DNA of 64,000 nt. Source: Henckelia pumila (lineage: Eukaryota > Streptophyta > Magnoliopsida > Lamiales > Gesneriaceae). The first letter of the stretch is position 1; each line of letters begins with the position of its first letter. The notes under the pieces are model-generated. The model made no database searches. It saw nothing but the letters and a program-made list of their open reading frames with translations, and had not been told where the DNA came from. The position numbers were made by a program, and so were the translations under genes. Below, in pieces: positions 1 through 10,805 of this stretch. The stretch is from assembly GCF_033568475.1 (NCBI RefSeq), contig NC_133121.1, forward strand, positions 58,930,570 through 58,994,569, in the 5' to 3' direction.

Positions 1-667
1 ACTACCAGCATAGAGGTGGATTTATCCACCGCCACGTACGATGGTTTCTAGACTGATCAGTCGGCACGGTTATTAGTCACATTCATGGATATGACCATAC
101 TCAGTTTTTATGATTATGACATGCTCAATTATGTTATGTATGATTAGTTATGATGTATGTACGACTGATGATGAATAATTTTTATGATGCATTTATTTTA
201 AGATCATGCATGCATGTCCACGTAAGTTATATGTATTAGTATGATTATGTGATGCATTATTTTAAACCTCGTTATCAAGGATTAGACATGTTGAGCCTCT
301 AGGCTCACTACGCTTATATGGTGCAGGTGAGCATGATGACATTTATGTAGCTCCTACCGGTGGGGAGGACGTATGAGCTCACGGAGCAGTGGACCCCGTG
401 ACCGTCGCATTTATTTAGTCTATTATGATGGAATTTTGAAACATGTTTTATTTTATTATTATTCCGCATATGAGATTTTTCAGCAGCATTGTTTATTATT
501 TTAAATTGATGCATGAAACATTTTTAAGAATTTATTTATTTATTTAATATTTTTCAGGTTATTTAAGAAATATATGTTATTTTTATATACATATATGTAT
601 GGGCGTATATGTATAGTATTATTAAAAAAAAAAGTTTTTCCGCATTTTATTAGTAGTAGGTGTTTCA
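1..667 (+). repeat. 5' LTR (3' part) of the non-autonomous gypsy-like mini-element
   Basis: This is the last 667 bp of an LTR whose beginning lies left of the window. It aligns without any indel to 3360-4026; I count four substitutions by eye (near 32, 240, 409 and 528), about 0.6 %, so the insertion is young. It ends in TTTCA and is followed two bases later by a tRNA-Met-type primer binding site. No open reading frame here is credible. Confidence 0.9.
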
Positions 668-1043
668 ATTGGTATCAGAGCGCGGTCCTTGGAGGGTGTC
701 TACTGTCACGTGAAGCTCAGAAATCCTGCTACCAGTCTGTAAGTTTTAAATGTTTTCTTATGAATTATAAAGAGCATATGTAATGATTTAAGATTTTCAT
801 GTTAGTAAAGTTTTAGAACCCTTAAGTTATGCATTGCGATTTACGTTTAAATAAATAGATTTGGGAAGGATAAAATATTTTGTTTATCAGAGTGCGCAAC
901 AGAAGCATGACTTTTGGGATACCGAAACTTGGGAACTAGATATGTAATAGTGGATTTAGTAAATTGGATTTTTTAGAGACTTCGTTATTAGAATTTGATG
1001 AGTCAAATTTCGAGGACAAAATTCAATTTAAGGGGGGGAGAAT
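668..1043 (+). mobile_element. 376-bp internal region of the mini-element (PBS to PPT, non-coding)
   Basis: It begins with the PBS TGGTATCAGAGC at 670 and ends with the polypurine tract AGGGGGGGAG at 1031-1040. The 3' part (TTTCGAGGACAAAATTC, then the tract) has the form seen at the 3' end of plant Tekay/Del chromoviruses. No gag, protease, RT or integrase sequence remains, so any movement would need proteins from another element. It is read as an internally deleted chromovirus derivative. It is not a TRIM, because the LTRs are about 3 kb. Confidence 0.8.
670..687 (+). other. Primer binding site of mini-element (tRNA-Met type)
   Basis: TGGTATCAGAGCGCGGTC lies two bases after the end of the 5' LTR and matches the 3' end of initiator tRNA-Met, the usual primer of plant chromoviruses and copia elements. 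Confidence 0.85.
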
Positions 1044-4026
1044 TGTAACACCCGGAAATTTTAATACGTAAATTCGCATGCATAATTAGGGAAAATAATT
1101 ATTTAAAAATTTATATTTGGTTTAAATGACATTTACGTGTTATTATGTGAATTATATGCATGATTTAAAATTTATTTTAGCATTTAACCCGTAATTATTG
1201 TATTTTTAGATTTTTGAGTAAATAAGTTATTTGATCGCGTAGACGGGACCGTGGACGGACGATATACCAACTTTTGAGCCAAAAATATTTTGTGAGTTTT
1301 ATGAGCCCTAAATTATTATTTTAAGGTATTTTGTGAAGAAAATTTTAGTATTTAGTTATATATTTATTTAATAATTTATTTTTGGCCAAAACAAGTCATT
1401 TTATTGACTTTTATTAATATTTAAAAATCTCTGAAGTCTTAATTTCGGGATAATGGTTTTTAGTATCAGATTATTATTATCTTTAAGAGTTTTAAAGATT
1501 TTGCTTAAGGTATAATATCTTTATTTTGAGTAATATCTATTATTAATATATTATCTACCCAAAATTTAAACCTAAAACACTCCCTAATCTATTCCAAACC
1601 CCATCAGACGCCTCCACCCTTTTCTTCAACCCCTTTTCATGCCTCTTAGCAGAAAACTCATCCCCCATAGCCGATCAAGCTCTAGTTTTGAAGATTTTGG
1701 TTCGTTCGTCGTCCCAGGGACCCGTATACGCATCCACTTTCGTCAATCAATTAAAAAGGCATGTTTAATTCCTTTCCTTTACCACCATATAAGCTACTAC
1801 TCACGTTTTTATAAGAATTTATGAGTTTGACTCTGATTTTTATGAGTTCATGCAAGAATTTAATGGTTTTTCCTTTGATTCATGAGTTTGCTCTTGTTTG
1901 ATGCATGTTCATCACGTTTTTATGGTATGGGTTCGAACCAACTGCTGGTCCATGGTTCAGAGGGTGAGTAAGGGTCCCTAGGGTAGAGCTAAGTCGGGAT
2001 TTGAAGCTGGGGTAGGCTAAAATCGAAGATGGAGTTTTCTGCCCAGGATCGCAGATTAGGGTTTCGGGGAAGAGAGCTTCGTCCTCCTTCCTCAGACCAC
2101 GAATTGGGGTAACGCTTGTTGGGTTAGAACCTCCTAGATGTTTTCTATGTTTTGGAAGTGGTTTCACGGTCTTTGGTTGTCGGAGGAAGCCGCACGAACG
2201 AAAGTTTGGCGACTGCTCAGTCTGCGCGCGAGGAGGAGGAAGGCGTCTGGTGCAGAGCTTCGTTCTCACTCCTCAGGCAATGGTTTTGGATGAGGTCTGA
2301 AGGGTTTGAACCCCATAGATGTTGGCTAGGATTGAGAAGTGGTTTCACGGAAACATATGGCCGGAGTAGGGCGAACGATCGGATTTACGGCAGCCGCTCA
2401 GGCTGGACGCGAGCTGGGAGAACAGCCTGTTGCAGGGCTTCGTTCTCCTTCCTCGAACCACCGTTTGGGCTGATTTTTAGCTTGATGGAAACGTCTTGAT
2501 GTTAGCTAATTGTAGAAGTGGTTTCATGGTCAAATATTGTTTGATCAGAGAGAAAGAAAGGAATTAGTACAGCTGCACGGAGTTGGTTCTGTGCAGAAAT
2601 ATGCTTGGGTTAAGTTTTGAAATTCTGGGTTTTATTTCGGGCTGGGTGGTCCGGGTCAGGTCTGGGTTGTCATGGATCGGGTCAGTAGGGTCCGGGTCCG
2701 GGTTAGGTGGGCCGGGCTTGGGTATTTTAATTTTTAAGTAATTAAGAGTTTAATTGGTTTTTGGGCCAGTTTAATGTTTAGAAAATTATTTGGGATTCCA
2801 AATAATTTTATTTGGGCCTTAAATATTTATTTAAGTTAGCCCAATGATTTTTATGGGTTTGGGAGCCCATGAGAATTTTTGGGCCAGTAAGTGGATTTTT
2901 GGGCCAGTCTAGAGTTTTATTGGGTTTAATTAAGTTAGTGGGCTTAAATATTTTTATTTAGACCCAGTTAAGTTTAGTTAAGTTATTTGGGCTAAAATAT
3001 GATAATAGGGCTTTTATTTAAGTTTAATGGGCTTTGAGTGAGTGGTCAGCAGTCTGGACCAACCCATGAAAATTAACTACGTCCGGAATATATATTTAAT
3101 GTTTTTTTTTATGCATGAAGTTTATTTTAAGTATAAGTATATTTATTATTAAAATTAATTAAATATATATTACGGACATATTTTAAGTGCATGCATACAT
3201 AAAATATTTTATGATGTGTTTATGATTAAGAATTGAGCATGAAAAATATTTTTATGGAAATTAAAGTGGTGTGACAGCACAGAGGTGGTTTACCACCGGC
3301 ACAGAGGTAGTTTTACTACCGGCATAGAAGTGGTTTTACCACTGGCACAGAGGTAGTTTACTACCAGCATAGAGGTGGATTTATCCACCTCCACGTACGA
3401 TGGTTTCTAGACTGATCAGTCGGCACGGTTATTAGTCACATTCATGGATATGACCATACTCAGTTTTTATGATTATGACATGCTCAATTATGTTATGTAT
3501 GATTAGTTATGATGTATGTACGACTGATGATGAATAATTTTTATGATGCATTTATTTTAAGATCATGCATGCATGTCCACGTAAGTTATATGTATTAATA
3601 TGATTATGTGATGCATTATTTTAAACCTCGTTATCAAGGATTAGACATGTTGAGCCTCTAGGCTCACTACGCTTATATGGTGCAGGTGAGCATGATGACA
3701 TTTATGTAGCTCCTACCGGTGGGGAGGACGTATGAGCTCACGGAGCAGTGGACCCCGTGACCGTCGCAGTTATTTAGTCTATTATGATGGAATTTTGAAA
3801 CATGTTTTATTTTATTATTATTCCGCATATGAGATTTTTCAGCAGCATTGTTTATTATTTTAAATTGATGCATGAAACATTTTTAAGGATTTATTTATTT
3901 ATTTAATATTTTTCAGGTTATTTAAGAAATATATGTTATTTTTATATACATATATGTATGGGCGTATATGTATAGTATTATTAAAAAAAAAAGTTTTTCC
4001 GCATTTTATTAGTAGTAGGTGTTTCA
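1044..4026 (+). repeat. 3' LTR of the mini-element, 2983 bp
   Basis: It runs from TGTAACACCC to TTTCA, directly after the polypurine tract. It holds scattered GC-rich stretches, a long AT-rich part and, at 3277-3389, a five-unit hairpin array. The following ATGAG (4027-4031) is the likely target duplication; its partner is left of the window. The DNA to the right is the interior of a Tekay LTR, whose intact counterpart at 20991 starts with the same bases, so this element landed inside that LTR. Confidence 0.9.
3277..3389 (+). repeat. Five-unit tandem array of 21-24 bp, each unit a small hairpin
   Basis: Units at 3277, 3298, 3321, 3344 and 3366 read GGCACAGAGGTGG-TTTA-CCACC with variations. 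The arms change together: GGTGG/CCACC, GGTAG/CTACC, AGTGG/CCACT, GGTAG/CTACC, GGTGG/CCACC. The last unit and part of the fourth are also seen at 1-30 in the 5' LTR. Confidence 0.9.
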
Positions 4027-5797
4027 ATGAGTATGTGTATGTTTATGCATATTCAGAATTTTCAGAACAGAGCAAAGCCGAGAGACCATCTTCTTCATTT
4101 TCCTTTGAAATTGTGATCTTCAAATCCTTGTAACTTTTGCTTCGGATATCCGATTTTGATTTCGTAAATTTTTCTGGAATCCTTACAATGAGGGCTTCGA
4201 TCTCGTGTAAGTTTTATGTTGTGTTATATGGATTTCGAAATCAGTAAATGGCAGATAACAGATTTTGAGTTCTTGATTATGTATATCAACGTTTATGTGA
4301 TTCTTTTGCGAAATCGGATTGATGAATTTGTGTTATTTGTATTCAACTTTGATTCCAGCATGTATATCAATTGTTATAGCTATTGAGATGAGGTTTGGAA
4401 TGATATATCAGCTGGTTTGTTAAATTGAATACACGTATAACTGGTGTTGAAGTTAGAACTGATTTTGTGATTACGTCGGTTACCGATTTTCAATCTCTAC
4501 GCCGTCGATTCGAGTTTTTGGACCGTTTTGATAGATATATCTAAGTTGAAGTTGTTATCTAGATGTTATGAATGTTATAGCATTTTTATTCTTCAATTTC
4601 AGTCGAGTTTGAAGGCCAACGAATCAAGACGTCAACTTGGTACCGAAGAGGCTGGATTGAGGTTTGAAATGAGTTTGATCGATGATCTTATGATGTTTTT
4701 GACTTGATTTTGATATGGTAGATTGAAATGGAGTTTGATATATGTGTTATGATTGTATCTTTCAGATTTGAAGAGTTCAGAATCGAGAATAGCGAAGGTA
4801 TAATGAGGACATCGCGAAGTAGGGACTTTGAAACTCAAGAATGACTATTATTGAGTTGGCCCGCAAAAACCACATACTTGTTTATGTTTTTGATTTGATT
4901 GTGATGTTGTCGATCCATCTCAGGCAGTGGATCTTTAAATTTGAGTTGATATGATGCTATATTAAATTGATTCTATGTCAAGGTTGCTGTTAACCTTATT
5001 TGCGAGTCGGTTACGAACTCGTTAGATGGATATCCATGTCAAGATCATTTATGAATCTTGATGGCCTCGAAGTTATATGAATCAGTTCTTATGCGAAGCG
5101 TTAATTTACTCTATTTGTTGAGTCGAGTTTAAATAGAGTCGATATGATTTATTTAACGATTTCTATATGTTGGTTATACTGAGATTGATTTCTCACCGGA
5201 GTTTATCCGGCTGTTGTCTTGTTTTGTATGTGTGCATGACAACAGATGGGGCAAAAGCTGGTCATCGACGTTATTGACAGCTGGGAGAGAGTCTAGCACG
5301 TGAGGACTCACGTTGTAGATGAAGTCTTGAGATCTAAAAGCATCAAACCTTAGAACTTGTTGGTTTTGGAATGCATGTATGAAACTTGAGATAGTTTATG
5401 TCGTTTATCGTTATTTAATGACTTGTTCGATGTAACAAATACATGTATAGATGTTTGAGACCTTGTTTATGTTTATATGCATGATTTGGACCTTATATAC
5501 ATGTTTTAGACTTGAATTTGATAGCTTGGAATGGATGGAAAAGATCAAGAATGGCTGCTGAAAAACATGGTGAAATTTTGCCCAGGAAGCGCCCAAGCTG
5601 CAGTTTTTAGAAGCCCGAGCGCGAGCCTTCTGTTTTAGGAAAAATCAGGGGCGCCCGTGCGGTAGTTTTTGACCGCCCGAGCCCACACCCCTTTTGAAAA
5701 AAAAAATTCTTGATCCTTATTCTTTCCTTATTAGATTAATGATTCTTATTCATTAATTGCCCCTTAAGATTTGAGATTAGCAACCCGAGGCCCCACA
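4027..5797 (+). repeat. 5' LTR (3' portion) of the Tekay element
   Basis: It matches 20991-22633 plus about 31976-32024 in the 3' LTR, with several percent divergence, a roughly 30-bp extra stretch near 4045-4075 and about 50 bp near 5010-5060 absent from the 3' copy. It ends in GGCCCCACA. A GC-rich block at 5585-5690 contains the imperfect hairpin GCGGTAGTTTTTGACCGC (5659-5676). Confidence 0.9.
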
Positions 5798-5802
5798 ACA
5801 GG

Positions 5803-5819
5803 TGGTATCAAAGAATAAG
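5803..5819 (+). other. Primer binding site of the Tekay element
   Basis: TGGTATCAAAGAATAAG starts six bases after the LTR end. It resembles the tRNA-Met-type PBS but has diverged after the first ten bases. Confidence 0.7.
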
Positions 5820-6070
5820 TTTTTCGGACTGAGAATAGATGAGCGGGGTAGATCGAGTCTTTTATTCTGATTTAGTTCTTCTTGAAGCATGTTTATTATC
5901 AGACATGTTTTACAGCTTTAAGAATTGCATGCTATCTGTTATCTGATATGATTGGAAGCATGAATGACTAGGACTGAATCATATTCAATCTTTTGAGAAG
6001 GCATTGTGGACTGAAACAGACTTGTTCTATCTAAGATTGAACTATACACTAATCTATTTGATTATTAGAT

Positions 6071-6938
6071 ATGCCTCCCCGACCAGCACCGAGAGATAGA
6101 CAGACATTGGCAGTGAATGAACCAGAACAGACCAATGCTCCACAGGTCCCAGTGACAGCAACTGAACATGGACAGGGTAGTACTTCTACTGATGAGTTCA
6201 GTGATGCTAATCCGATGGAGAAACTTCTGAAACGATTCCAATCATTCAAACCACCGAAATTACAAGGAACTGAGAATGCTGTGGAATGTGAAAATTGGTT
6301 GGAAGATATAGAGCAGTTATTCGAGTCCCTCGACTATATAGATGATCGTCGTGTCAGACTTGTGATTCATCAACTACATGGCCTTGCCAAGAGTTGGTGG
6401 ATAGCGATGAAGAGAGCATTGGAAAACCAAGGTACTGCTATTACCTGGTCTGTATTTCGAACTGCTTTCTATCAGCGTTTCTTTCCTGTGTCTTATCGCA
6501 AGGACAAAGGAGCAGAGTTTGCGAGTTTGCAACAGGGACAGTTAAATATTGAGAAATATGTTGCAAAGTTCACTAGCCTGTTGAAGTTTGCTCCACATAC
6601 TGCTGTTAGTGATGAAGCTCAAGCCGATCAATTTATCAATGGCTTGAATCCTGATGTGTTCACACTTGTAAATTCGGGAAGACCGAATACCTTTGCCGAT
6701 GCTCTGAATCATGCAAAGGGAGCTGAAGCAGGGATACTGAGACAAAGAGGAGCACAGTTTGTGCCATAGCCAGTGAGACAGCCGCAAGAGCAGCCACAGA
6801 TTCCACCACCACCTCGATTTGAAGCTGGAGGAAGTAGTAGTGGAAAGAAAAATTTCTTCAAGGGCAAAGGGAAACAGTTTAAATGTCCTGGTGGTAGCTC
6901 TTCTAGTTCCAGTGGATCTCGATAGTCTCGAGCTGGAC
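6071..6938 (+). pseudogene. gag: Tekay gag, 5' part (interrupted)
   Basis: It starts with MPPRPAP and contains the retrotransposon gag core (ENWLEDIEQLF, then WSVFRTAFYQRFFP, roughly residues 75-160), which forms the capsid-like shell. The frame meets a stop at 6767 and another at 6923, then is cut at 6942 by Copia-A. The zinc knuckle belonging to this gag is beyond that insertion, at about 16965-17075, so the gene is split by 10 kb and is not functional. Confidence 0.88.
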
Positions 6939-6942
6939 AGAG
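6938..6942. other. Target site duplication of Copia-A (left copy)
   Basis: CAGAG here and again at 16946-16950, a perfect 5-bp duplication flanking the element. Confidence 0.95.
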
Positions 6943-9135
6943 TGTTAGAGTAGGTGCCCGTCGAGCCAATGTGTTGGCCGATGGTCCTTGAGAGAACTCT
7001 TGTATGACAATCTTTGTTTTAATAATATTTGACATTATTTTATTTGGCACATCTTTATCTTTATACCCATGCAAGCTGCATAGATAAAGCCCTTGAATAT
7101 ACAAATAGTAGAAAGAATATGAGATGGTCATGTGATGACTATCATGAAACTCATATTTGGAATACTGTATATTCTAAACTGTTCCTAGTCAATTCAGCCG
7201 CCATAAAGAAGGATAAAGGCCGCTCGAGCTTGAGACTAGTATTTGCGATGTGAGTACCATGTTTCATTGGTAGGGGACATGGAGATGTCCAAGCATGCAA
7301 ATAGGTGCTCCTTGTAGAGTGCACTGAACAACCCTTCCTAAAGGATTTTCCAAGTGGTTCTCACTTATCGAGTGGATAAGTCCTAGTTTATGGTTGTACA
7401 CCATTAGTCCTATAACCCGGGACAACATGGAGACTCTATATGCTAGTGCTTCACTTTGACTTGTTTACCGACTCATCTGGGGTCATCAGGTGGCAATGTT
7501 GGGTGTTGTGACGAAACATATAGGAGTCAATGCATTGTAGTCGGGGATTCACCGCTTACCTACGGGTATGGATATCCTATGTTATATCATGCATACGTAT
7601 CTTGAAATCTCTGATCAGAGTAAGTGGTAATTAAGAAAGGAGTTTCTTGAATTACACTTTCGATGCAACTACGGCATGACACATAGTTATCGATTCAATG
7701 ACAACTCTCGATAAACCAATGGTTGTCGAATCGGTCGGGATATATGAGTTGAAGGGACCGTACTGTACGCTAACCATAATTGATTGGTTCTTGCAGGCAC
7801 TATCATTTGATACCTAGGGAGTCATGTAAGCAATGCTGCTAGATGTTTACATGACTGGTTGGGTACTATCAGACTTGAGTTTTCTGACGTTCTTATTGTC
7901 AATGTGTTGATTAATAAGAATGGAGCTATCTAGGGTATGCTCATATAAGGGACTTGTTGATCCTGAATCACATGGAGATGTGAACCCACTGCTAGTTGTA
8001 TCAGTGAACCATTGAGGGTCACACAAGTACTAGCTTTCTAGATCCCGTTGAGATTAAAATTAGTTCATTGTGTTGAACAACTTATAAAGGAGTTTATAAG
8101 TAAAATAAATTGGAAGTTTGACTTCTTAATTGGAGAATGAATGGAATAAGTAACTTTTAATTTGTGAATGTGTTCCAAGATTAAAAGTTGACTTAAAATA
8201 ATTAGTTTATGAAAATGGTGATTTTCTAAACTATTATTTTGAACTTAGTTAATTAATTCAAGTGTTGAATTAATTTAACACTAGTAGGCATTTTAATGTA
8301 CAAATAATTAAATTAATTCAAGTGTTGAATTAATTAAACACTATTGAGTCTAGTAGAGCTCAAATTTAATATAGTGTTGTATAATTATTGATACTAGTGG
8401 ACTTGAATGGGTTCAAGTTAAATTTAATTAATTGATTAAACTTAAATGGGTTTAGGTTTAATAATTAATTAAAAATAAGTTCAAATTACATTTAAATATA
8501 TATATTTATATATATGTATATATATATAGGCGTGTATATATATATATATGATATATATATGTGTGTGTATGGAATTTGAAGGGTTGTAAGATGGTTTGCA
8601 ATTTTCCATGCATGCCTTGCAATTTTCCATGCATGTTTAATTGTACCCATTAAATCCTTAACCATTAATATATTATTATGAATAATACATACATATAACA
8701 CACAATATTCCATTCCAATTCAACCAAGGTGGCCGAACACTCTCCAATTTTTCTTCCAAGTTTTTCTTTCATTTTTGTGGAAGAAGAAAAGAAAAATCTC
8801 AATGAAAAATCCTCTAAATATTCTAGTGAATATTTAGAGTGGATTTAGATCGTCTAGTCGTGGAACTAATTCGGAGGCTCGAAGAGTTGAATCCATTTTG
8901 AGCAAGGAGTGCTCTTGGAAGCTTGTAGATTGAGTCTACCATTTTTCAAGAGCCTAGTTGTTTATCAACTTGGTTGGAGCCATAAATCAATCTTTGAGAT
9001 TGATAGGTAAAATTCTAAACACCCTATGGTTGTTTGAGTTTTTTTTTTGAATACTACACAAGTGCTCGGATTTCTTTTATTAAAAATTTTATATTTCCGC
9101 TGCGTTTCCGGGCACGAGTTAACCGATCCCCTTCA
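6943..9135 (+). repeat. Copia-A 5' LTR, 2193 bp
   Basis: It runs from TGTTAGAG to CCCTTCA. It contains a long block (about 7250-8050) that is recognisably similar to the LTRs of Copia-B and C, including the hairpin ACTTATC-GAGTG-GATAAGT at 7364-7382. It also holds AT-rich tandem stretches and a TA microsatellite at about 8499-8567. Confidence 0.95.
8499..8567. repeat. TA-rich microsatellite in Copia-A 5' LTR
   Basis: Runs of TA/TG dinucleotides. The corresponding stretch in the 3' LTR (about 16309-16373) differs in repeat number, whereas the rest of the two LTRs is nearly identical. Confidence 0.85.
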
Positions 9136-9136
9136 G

Positions 9137-9153
9137 TGGTATCAGAGCCTAGG
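9137..9153 (+). other. Copia-A primer binding site
   Basis: TGGTATCAGAGCCTAGG lies one base after the LTR end and is complementary to the 3' end of initiator tRNA-Met. Confidence 0.92.
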
Positions 9154-10583
9154 TTACTCTTTTGTGTAGTATTTGTTGGATATTATGTTGAGGTCAATTT
9201 CTAACCGCATGAGAAAATCAATATTTTAACATTTAGGGAAAATTTTATAAAAAAAATTATTTTTTTATTTTCGGGCAGCCCTTGGGCTGCCCGAAGGTGT
9301 CCTAGGGGCAGCCGTGGGCTGCCCCATATTTTTAATAAAAAAAATTTTGGCCGGAATCCGGCGACGGAGTTTCGGTGACGACTATGACGACTTGAGTTTT
9401 TCAAAAGGTGTTTTGGAATATCATGTGTCATAGGCCCTAAATTGTTAAATATATTATAGTTGATTTTTATGAAAAATTAAACTTTATAATATGTGATTTT
9501 TCTCATAAAATAAATAGTTAAAGTGTGACTTTGATTATTTATAGTAAATTGTGATTTACAAGAAATTCAATTATAAATAAACTAATTTGAAAGTAAACAA
9601 AGGTGTTTGTTTATTTTGTTAATTTATTTAATAATTGTGGTGGTTAGTAATTGGACAAAGATATATAATATTTGATCAATTAATTATTGAGATAATTAAT
9701 TGATGGTGTATGATATGTGATATTGTGCATGAAGGATGATTAAAAGCCCAAGACCAATTTGCTAGGTGTATGCTAGGATATTTTGTGTTGAATGGTTGTA
9801 ATAATTATCAAATTACAAAGTGGGCTTGGTTTATGGCCCGTTCCCACCCCATGAGATGTATCCCTATTTGCCATGGATATTTTCATGTAAAATATTTAAT
9901 AGCGGAAGTTCAAGATTGGAAGATGGTGGGCCATGATGAATTATGAAGATTCAAGACATGTAAATATTGGAAGCTTATGTAATTGTTGCATTTGCATCCC
10001 ATGCATTCCCTAAGAATTGGACCTAGGCCCGTGTTTGGCTCACACGGGCCAAATAGTTTTTGGGGCGATTAATCATCCTTATTAATTAGTATGTGCGTTA
10101 TTATTTTATAATAACAAAGTTGCATGAATCCGGCAAACATACGATCAAACATGGCGATCTTTAAAATTAATGATGAGACCTTTTCAAAATTAAAAAACCC
10201 TCATTTTGAATTAGATTCAAAATTTATATCAAGCCCGAAAAGGGGAATTATAAATTTGTTTATAATTTCCATGTCTTCCATCGACAATAGATGCATGACG
10301 AACGCTACCCGTATTCAATGCTCGGCTCATATTATTGGGGGGGCTTGGATGCCGGAAAGCTGTGACATCCATTGACATAGTGATGTGAACTACGTGGAAC
10401 TCCCATGACTTCGGCTCATTTTATTGGGGGAACTCATGGCGACCGTCCATTAAGGTTCGATATCAATGGGTAAGGCTTGACACGTAAAGATGAACGACGT
10501 CATATTATTGGGTCCTAATCAAGCGTGAGACAATAGTTTACGTAAGGGTTGCATGGAGATGCAATTGGAAACTACCTTTTAGA

Positions 10584-10619
10584 AATTATGATTGGCTGAT
10601 ATTATTCGGGATCGTAATT
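10584..10619 (+). other. Leader hairpin with loop GGCTGATATTATTCGGG (Copia-A)
   Basis: The arms AATTATGAT (10584-10592) and ATCGTAATT (10611-10619) pair over 9 positions with one G-U. The same 36-nt hairpin occurs in Copia-B (28562-28597) and Copia-C (55464-55499) with an identical loop and a covarying pair in the stem. Confidence 0.75.
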
Positions 10620-10805
10620 GGCTAATTGGACCTTATGTACCTACTGAGGAAAGGAGTTTCCCGTTTTTACTAGAGGGTAGTAAAAATGTCAAAACAGTGG
10701 GAGTAAATATTTATAAAGTTAAAGTCCATACTTCATATCTTATTAAATATTTTAAAAAGTCATTGACATTTATCTGTTATTATTTTTCAGTACAAAGTTT
10801 TGACA

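Larger units (their letters stand above)
9136..10805 (+). other. Copia-A 5' leader (non-coding)
   Basis: This is 1.67 kb between LTR and gag without a credible gene. Near the PBS are two GC-rich palindromes: 9271-9294 with 11-bp perfect arms (TCGGGCAGCCC) and 9305-9325 with 9-bp arms. Toward gag, at 10324-10620, are four copies of a CTCATATTATTGGG-like motif, the last in a 36-nt hairpin (10584-10619). Both features recur in the Copia-B and C leaders. Confidence 0.85.

Noticed and set aside
2152..2499. 115-codon open frame in the mini-element LTR
   Set aside because: It lies in repeated LTR DNA, overlaps another frame on the other strand, and has no recognisable domain.
3277..3389. CRISPR-like array (five regularly spaced repeats)
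   Set aside because: The units are contiguous with no unique spacers, in a plant LTR; it is a short tandem hairpin repeat.
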